Shown here in pieces: positions 7,015 through 10,378 of a DNA stretch of 10,378 bases. This DNA is from Candidatus Helarchaeota archaeon. Lineage in GTDB: Archaea; Asgardarchaeota; Lokiarchaeia; Helarchaeales; HEL-GB-A. A program made the translations under genes and the position numbers. Where the stretch lies: assembly GCA_016840125.1 (NCBI GenBank), contig JAEOSY010000610.1, forward strand, positions 1 to 10,378. The letters run 5' to 3'. The stretch's first letter is position 1; each line of letters opens with the position of its first letter. The notes beneath the pieces are model-generated. The model was not told the DNA's origin. It worked only from the letters and a program-made list of their open reading frames with translations, and did not search any database.

Positions 7015-7734
7015 ATGGTTGAAGAAGAAAAGGAAGAACTTGGTGACGCGATAAAGGAGTTTAATCGCGGTCTTGATTCACATATCGAAGGGAATTTAGA
7101 CCGCGCTCTAAAACATCTTAAAGCGGCCCTGCCCACTTTCCAGGAATTTGGGGTGGAACAAATGATTGCTGGAACATTTCACGAGATGGGTATGATATAC
7201 CAAGAACAAGGGGAGTATGATACTGCGTTAGATAATTATCAAAAGAGCCTACAGCTTTCAACCCAAAAAAATTACCTTCCAGGTTGTGCAAAGACGTATC
7301 ACCAAATGGCCACCCTCTCTGAAGAGAAAGGTGACGTAATTCAGGCACAGGAATGGTATAAGAAAGCAGAAGAATGTCGCACACACAAACCACCAGGGCT
7401 GAAATTTATAATTTTCTCATTTATCGGAACAGGTATATGGGGTATTTCTTCGGGATTGCTGGGCATAGCGGCAAATAACGGATTTGTCCCTCAATTCATC
7501 CCTGCAGACCTCTGGGCATATATGGAAACTTTTCTTACTAATTTTGGGTCATTCCTCGTTGTCTTAGGGGTGTTTGCGCTTTTAGCAGGGATCGGAATGC
7601 ATCGCTTGAATGGTTGGGGCTGGGTTATGGGTATTTTAACTAGTCTCTTAACGGTTATCGCAATTAGTGGCATTCTTTTCTACTGGTATCTAAGTAAAGA
7701 GAATATCCAAGAGTTATATGATGTAAAATACTAG
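7015..7734 (+). CDS. TPR protein with three C-terminal membrane helices
   Basis: The protein has 239 residues. The N-terminal half has three tetratricopeptide-like repeats, about residues 13-46, 52-85 and 92-125. The middle one is the most canonical: G-x-x-Y-x-x-Q-G-E-Y-D-x-A-L-x-x-Y-x-x-S-L. The C-terminal half has three hydrophobic helices at about 129-153, 174-195 and 203-226. The topology suggests a soluble TPR scaffold anchored to the membrane, probably facing the cytosol since there is no signal peptide. The ATG has a weak AAGGCG seven bases upstream. It lies 21 bases after the lipocalin-like gene. TPR domains usually bind proteins, so it may recruit neighbours to the membrane; no partner can be named. 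No close named family is recognised for the fusion. Confidence 0.75.
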   Translation: MVEEEKEELGDAIKEFNRGLDSHIEGNLDRALKHLKAALPTFQEFGVEQMIAGTFHEMGMIYQEQGEYDTALDNYQKSLQLSTQKNYLPGCAKTYHQMATLSEEKGDVIQAQEWYKKAEECRTHKPPGLKFIIFSFIGTGIWGISSGLLGIAANNGFVPQFIPADLWAYMETFLTNFGSFLVVLGVFALLAGIGMHRLNGWGWVMGILTSLLTVIAISGILFYWYLSKENIQELYDVKY

Positions 7735-7787
7735 CTCAACTCTAGTTCGCTACCACTTTTAACAGCAGGTAGATTTACATACTTATT

Positions 7788-7803
7788 ACCAATTTATTTT
7801 GGT
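7788..7803. promoter_or_regulatory. Inverted repeat ACCAA-N6-TTGGT upstream of the SCP2/oxidase run
   Basis: Perfect 5-base arms (ACCAA at 7788-7792, TTGGT at 7799-7803) flank an AT-only spacer, TTTATT, that could itself be part of a TATA element. It lies in the 101-base gap between the TPR gene and the first SCP2-like gene. This fits an operator or promoter, but a 5-base arm can arise by chance. Confidence 0.3.
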
Positions 7804-7812
7804 TGAATTACA

Positions 7813-7818
7813 TTTTTT
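7813..7818 (+). terminator. T-run, possible archaeal-type terminator
   Basis: Six T in the gap after the TPR gene, with no hairpin before it. Archaeal RNA polymerase can stop at T-runs alone, so this may end the lipocalin-like/TPR transcript. In a gap this AT-rich, the support is thin. Confidence 0.2.
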
Positions 7819-7835
7819 AAGCCGTAATTTAACTA

Positions 7836-8336
7836 TTGATTAGATTACTTACAGCTAATAAAATGATGACTATGCAAAGTATTAGAAAAAAGTTAGACTT
7901 GAGCTATTCACAAGTAAAATTGAATGTGATTGCAAATCTGCTTAGGCTCCTCGTCGATATCTATGGATCAGAAAAGGCGAAGGAAAACCTTAAGAAAGTG
8001 GAGGGCGAAGAAATCGTTCTCGACATTCCCGCGTTAAATGGGTCAATTGTGGTTAAACCTCACGGGGGACGTACTATTGCAGAAGTAGGGGACTCTGAGG
8101 CAGCCATTTCGAGGATCACGATCAAAGTAAAGGATGAGAAGATTTATGATGTTATTGAAGATATTATAAAATCCTCTCAAAGGTGGGGTATCCTCAAAAT
8201 CTTCTTTAAGTATATATTAATGAGAAAAATTAGCTTTAGCGGCTCTCTTGGGGCGATGATTAATACCTTTAAAGTGTTAATGATTGGAGATCACGAGATG
8301 TATAAGAAAATCAAAGAGGACGCAGTTGTAAGTTAG
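7836..8336 (+). CDS. SCP2-like (sterol carrier protein) domain protein, copy 1
   Basis: The protein has 166 residues from a TTG at 7836. ATGs at 7863, 7866 and 7872 are likely alternatives giving 154-157 residues. None has a good Shine-Dalgarno, so the start is unsettled. From about residue 55 the pattern fits an SCP2 fold: strand-rich segments (I-V-L-D-I-P-A-L-N-G-S-I-V-V), then G-G-R-T-I-A-E-V-G-D-S-E-A-A-I-S-R-I-T-I, a short amphipathic helix, and F-S-G-S-L-G-A-M-I-N-T-F-K-V-L near the end. SCP2 domains bind lipids and other hydrophobic ligands in a tunnel. Residues 1-50 are helical and specific to this copy. It lies 15 bases before the FAD-linked oxidase, and a second SCP2-like gene and oxidase follow in the same order. 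Delivery of a hydrophobic substrate to the oxidase is a reasonable guess. There is no signal peptide. Confidence 0.6.
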   Translation: MIRLLTANKMMTMQSIRKKLDLSYSQVKLNVIANLLRLLVDIYGSEKAKENLKKVEGEEIVLDIPALNGSIVVKPHGGRTIAEVGDSEAAISRITIKVKDEKIYDVIEDIIKSSQRWGILKIFFKYILMRKISFSGSLGAMINTFKVLMIGDHEMYKKIKEDAVVS

Positions 8337-8342
8337 AAACAG

Positions 8343-8350
8343 GGTGAGGG
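8343..8350 (+). promoter_or_regulatory. Shine-Dalgarno site of the first FAD-linked oxidase
   Basis: GGTGAGGG contains GGTGA, matching the anti-Shine-Dalgarno end of 16S rRNA, four bases before the ATG at 8352. It supports this start and translation from a transcript shared with the SCP2-like gene. Confidence 0.5.
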
Positions 8351-8351
8351 A

Positions 8352-9821
8352 ATGTTAAAACAAGAAGAAAAGCATACTAGTATAACTGAAAAACTTAAAA
8401 AAATAGTAGGAAATGAGTGGGTTTCAGATTTTCCTGAAGAGCTCTTTCTATATTCCTTTGACATGACGGAAAATCCTCCAGGCAAACCTGAATTTATTGC
8501 AATGCCCAAGACCCCTCAAGAGATTCAATCAATCGTGAAATTGGCAAACGAACATAAATTTCCAATTGTTCCATTCGTTGCAGGTGCAAATGTCGGAGGG
8601 CTTGCAATCCCGCAAAGAGGGGGATTAATTCTCGACTTAAAACGCATGGATCAGATTATTCACCTCAATGAGGATGATATGTATGTTATCGTTGAGCCAG
8701 GGGTCACATTCGGGCATATTAATAAATTCCTAAAAGATACAAACTTTCGATATAGCTATCCAAACGCGCCACCCTATGTTTCGATCATGGCCAATGCCTT
8801 ACTCAGTGGTTTAAACAATTTAAGCCTGAAATATGGGTGCATGTCTGAGATAATTAATGGGATTGAAGTAGTACTTCCGACGGGTGAATTAGTCAACATC
8901 GGAACTTGCTCTTGTTGGAGTGACAAAGAGTTATGGTGGGGTAAAGGACCGATGCCAGATTTATTGGGATTATTTACTAACTGGCAAGGGATGACAGGAA
9001 TTGTGACGAAAATGTCGCTCCAAGTCTGGCCTAAGAAACCCATTCGGGATTGGATTTGTATAGCATCATTCCACTTGGAAGGAATTTATAATTTAGTGAA
9101 AAATCTTACACGGCTCGAGATCGTTGATGATATCCTTTGGGTCTCGGCGGAAACGCTTAAAATGATGGTCGGAGTACCCCTCGGCGAAGCAGCTATTGCA
9201 GTTGATGATCCACTTCCGGCCTGGTATTTGGTAATAGATGTTTCAGCCAATACCCAAAAGGAATTCGACGCTAAACTCGAAATGATTTCGGATTTGGTGA
9301 ATAAATTAACTGAGATTGATCCCAAGGCATTTCAAACAACGCTTGCGATCGCAGGCCAAATGTTTGGAACGAAGATTACGGATTTTCAAAACTTACCTAT
9401 AGCAATTGGTGGATTATTAGAGCACGGGGGATGCACGTGGTTAGGGACCTATATGACCACCAAAACGGAAAACGTGGTACAAGGTGTTAAAACGGCGTTT
9501 GAAATCATCGGCAAACATGGATTCGAAAAATGCTTATACACGCGGATGATGAAGGGTGGACACTTTTTTGCCTTTAGATTTCTACTCCGCTTTTCGAAAC
9601 AAACTGAAGAAGAAGTCGAGCGGATGCGAAAAATGAATAAAGAACTGCTAGAGACTCTTTTTGAGTTGGGTGCAATGCCCTACAAAACACCTATGTGGGC
9701 TGCGAACCACGTTCTTAAAAATTGTGACCAAAATTGGATTAAATTATTTAATAAAATTAAAAAAACACTCGATCCCAACGGAATTATGAACCCAGGGAGA
9801 TGGGGAACGGATATCGAATAG
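8352..9821 (+). CDS. FAD-linked oxidase/dehydrogenase of the PCMH (VAO/GlcD) superfamily, copy 1
   Basis: The protein has 489 residues, full length for the superfamily. The FAD-binding PCMH domain spans about residues 46-225: P-K-T-P-Q-E-I near 52, the pyrophosphate loop G-A-N-V-G-G at 78-83, L-D-L-K-R-M at 94-99, V-E-P-G-V, then Y-G-C-M-S-E-I-I-N-G-I-E-V-V-L-P-T-G-E from 161, and T-G-I-V-T-K near 216. The C-terminal cap domain ends with D-P-N-G-I-M-N-P-G-R at 474-483, the usual closing motif. The G-P-x-x-D-L-L-G-L-F to G-I-V-T-K section recalls vanillyl-alcohol oxidase and 4-cresol dehydrogenase, but GlcD-like 2-hydroxyacid dehydrogenases cannot be excluded. It should oxidise an alcohol or hydroxy compound using FAD, passing electrons to an unknown acceptor. 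No iron-sulfur motif or membrane helix is present. It lies between the two SCP2-like genes, and a paralogue begins at 10216. Confidence 0.85.
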   Translation: MLKQEEKHTSITEKLKKIVGNEWVSDFPEELFLYSFDMTENPPGKPEFIAMPKTPQEIQSIVKLANEHKFPIVPFVAGANVGGLAIPQRGGLILDLKRMDQIIHLNEDDMYVIVEPGVTFGHINKFLKDTNFRYSYPNAPPYVSIMANALLSGLNNLSLKYGCMSEIINGIEVVLPTGELVNIGTCSCWSDKELWWGKGPMPDLLGLFTNWQGMTGIVTKMSLQVWPKKPIRDWICIASFHLEGIYNLVKNLTRLEIVDDILWVSAETLKMMVGVPLGEAAIAVDDPLPAWYLVIDVSANTQKEFDAKLEMISDLVNKLTEIDPKAFQTTLAIAGQMFGTKITDFQNLPIAIGGLLEHGGCTWLGTYMTTKTENVVQGVKTAFEIIGKHGFEKCLYTRMMKGGHFFAFRFLLRFSKQTEEEVERMRKMNKELLETLFELGAMPYKTPMWAANHVLKNCDQNWIKLFNKIKKTLDPNGIMNPGRWGTDIE

Positions 9822-9837
9822 AAATTACTAAATTTAT

Positions 9838-9845
9838 GAGATGAT
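9838..9845 (+). promoter_or_regulatory. Shine-Dalgarno-like site pointing to the ATG at 9850
   Basis: GAGATGAT differs by one base from GAGGTGAT, the consensus complement of 16S rRNA, and ends four bases before the ATG at 9850. The ATGs at 9841 and 9844 overlap the motif, so the third ATG (9850, M-E-V-W-E-G) is probably the true start of the second SCP2-like gene. Confidence 0.4.
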
Positions 9846-10206
9846 GAGAATGGAAGTATGGGAAGGACCAACAGATCTTCTAGGAATTGGGTTGTACCAC
9901 TCAATTGTCAGTAAGATGGAGGAAGATTCAGATTATCGCCAATTCATTAATGATCTTGAGATGAATATTGTTTTAGATTTAGGATTTTACCCAGTGATGA
10001 TTAAATTTAGGAAAGATTCCTTGGAATTCACGACTGATATCACGGAAAAGTCGGATGCGACCCTTAAAATCGCAGTTCAAGATCTTTTCAATTTAATAGA
10101 TGGGACAAGTTCGATATTCGGACTGTTTTTAAAGAGGAAATTAAAAGTCAAACCCTTTTTAAAACTTCTAAAAATTTACAAAATTTTCTCAAAAGGATTC
10201 AAATGA
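9841..10206 (+). CDS. SCP2-like domain protein, copy 2
   Basis: The protein has 121 residues from 9841, or 118 from the better-supported ATG at 9850. Its layout matches the small stand-alone SCP2 fold: an N-terminal helix (G-L-Y-H-S-I-V), strands including D-L-G-F-Y-P-V-M-I-K-F, then D-I-T-E-K-S-D-A-T-L-K-I-A-V-Q-D-L-F-N-L-I-D-G (residues 66-88), which resembles the usual D-A-T-(L/I) plus helix segment, and a basic C-terminal helix from about 98 that ends in a Lys-rich tail. It begins 19 bases after the first oxidase, and the second oxidase follows after nine bases, so it repeats the SCP2-then-oxidase order. It is shorter than copy 1 and only distantly similar to it by eye, so the two may hold different ligands or be old duplicates. 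Lipid binding is known for the family; pairing with the oxidase is inferred. Confidence 0.6.
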   Translation: MMRMEVWEGPTDLLGIGLYHSIVSKMEEDSDYRQFINDLEMNIVLDLGFYPVMIKFRKDSLEFTTDITEKSDATLKIAVQDLFNLIDGTSSIFGLFLKRKLKVKPFLKLLKIYKIFSKGFK

Positions 10207-10209
10207 GGT
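10205..10209 (+). promoter_or_regulatory. Shine-Dalgarno overlapping the SCP2 copy 2 stop codon
   Basis: GAGGT shares two bases with the TGA stop (10204-10206) and lies six bases before the ATG at 10216. This is a tight junction suggesting translational coupling of SCP2 copy 2 and the second oxidase. Confidence 0.55.
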
Positions 10210-10215
10210 AAGATA

Positions 10216-10378
10216 ATGTTACAACAAACTGAGGAACAAGATAAAATTACGGGACAACTCGGGAAAATAGTAGGGCCCGAGTTTGTATCGAATTACCCTG
10301 AAGAACTTCTGATTTATTCATATGATATGACGGAACACCCACCTCATAGCCCCGACTATGTTGTCATGCCCCAAACTG
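10216..10378 (+). CDS. FAD-linked oxidase, copy 2 (5' part only, cut by the window end)
   Basis: The open frame starts at ATG 10216 after a good GAGGT and runs off the right edge after 54 codons. Its N-terminus aligns without gaps to the oxidase at 8352-9821: 30 of 54 residues are identical by hand count, including I-V-G, P-E-E-L, D-M-T-E and the M-P-x-T that opens the FAD-binding domain. It is therefore a paralogue in the same order behind an SCP2-like gene. The FAD-binding and cap domains lie outside the window, so completeness and activity cannot be judged. The level of identity points to an old duplication that may have diverged in substrate, or to two subunits of one enzyme. Confidence 0.8.
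   Translation, partial: MLQQTEEQDKITGQLGKIVGPEFVSNYPEELLIYSYDMTEHPPHSPDYVVMPQT

Noticed and set aside
8774..9325. Two minus-strand open frames opposite the FAD-linked oxidase
   Set aside because: The plus-strand frame has full superfamily motifs, and the minus-strand peptides match nothing recognisable.
1..10378. tRNA or rRNA genes, CRISPR array, insertion sequence or integrase
   Set aside because: No spaced direct repeats, transposase or integrase motifs, or tRNA-like cloverleaf were seen. The only repeats are the protein-level Ig repeats and the paralogous module.

Overview
The window looks archaeal. It carries a very large type I membrane glycoprotein with about 75 N-X-S/T sequons outside the membrane and none inside, a multi-winged-helix regulator of archaeal type, and a TPR/membrane protein. 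Base composition is AT-rich (about 35-40% GC by eye). Several genes have Shine-Dalgarno motifs. The mix of eukaryote-like surface protein, archaeal winged-helix regulator and sterol-carrier-like (SCP2) proteins beside FAD oxidases would suit an Asgard archaeon (Loki/Thor/Heimdall type). That placement is inference and no marker gene confirms it. All genes lie on the + strand.

Layout. Bases 1-97 hold the probable 3' end of an unseen upstream gene. Bases 98-142 are a short odd stretch with a run of ten G and stops in all three frames. Bases 143-5176 encode a 1677-residue surface protein: an N-terminal Ig-like domain, a unique domain, two Ig-like repeats (type A), a seven-bladed propeller with degenerate Asp-boxes, a third type A repeat, five type B Ig-like repeats, a fibronectin-III-like domain, one membrane helix and a 112-residue cytosolic tail. 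A soluble regulator with two clear winged helices, and perhaps a third, starts directly at its stop codon (5177-5902).

After a 122-base gap with a possible promoter come a lipocalin-like protein of the AttH/CrtC/DUF7064 kind (6025-6993) and a TPR protein with three membrane helices (7015-7734). After a 101-base gap comes a closely packed run: SCP2-like protein, FAD-linked oxidase, second SCP2-like protein, and the start of a second FAD-linked oxidase cut by the window edge (7836-10378).

How they may work together. The two SCP2/oxidase pairs are a repeated two-gene module. A lipid-carrier-like protein beside a flavin oxidase, with a lipocalin-like protein upstream, suggests binding and oxidation of a hydrophobic compound such as a lipid, isoprenoid or aromatic; the substrate cannot be read from the sequence. 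Separately, the surface protein and the regulator are so tightly linked that they may form an outside-sensing/DNA-binding pair. Both systems are inferred from gene order and domain recognition by eye.
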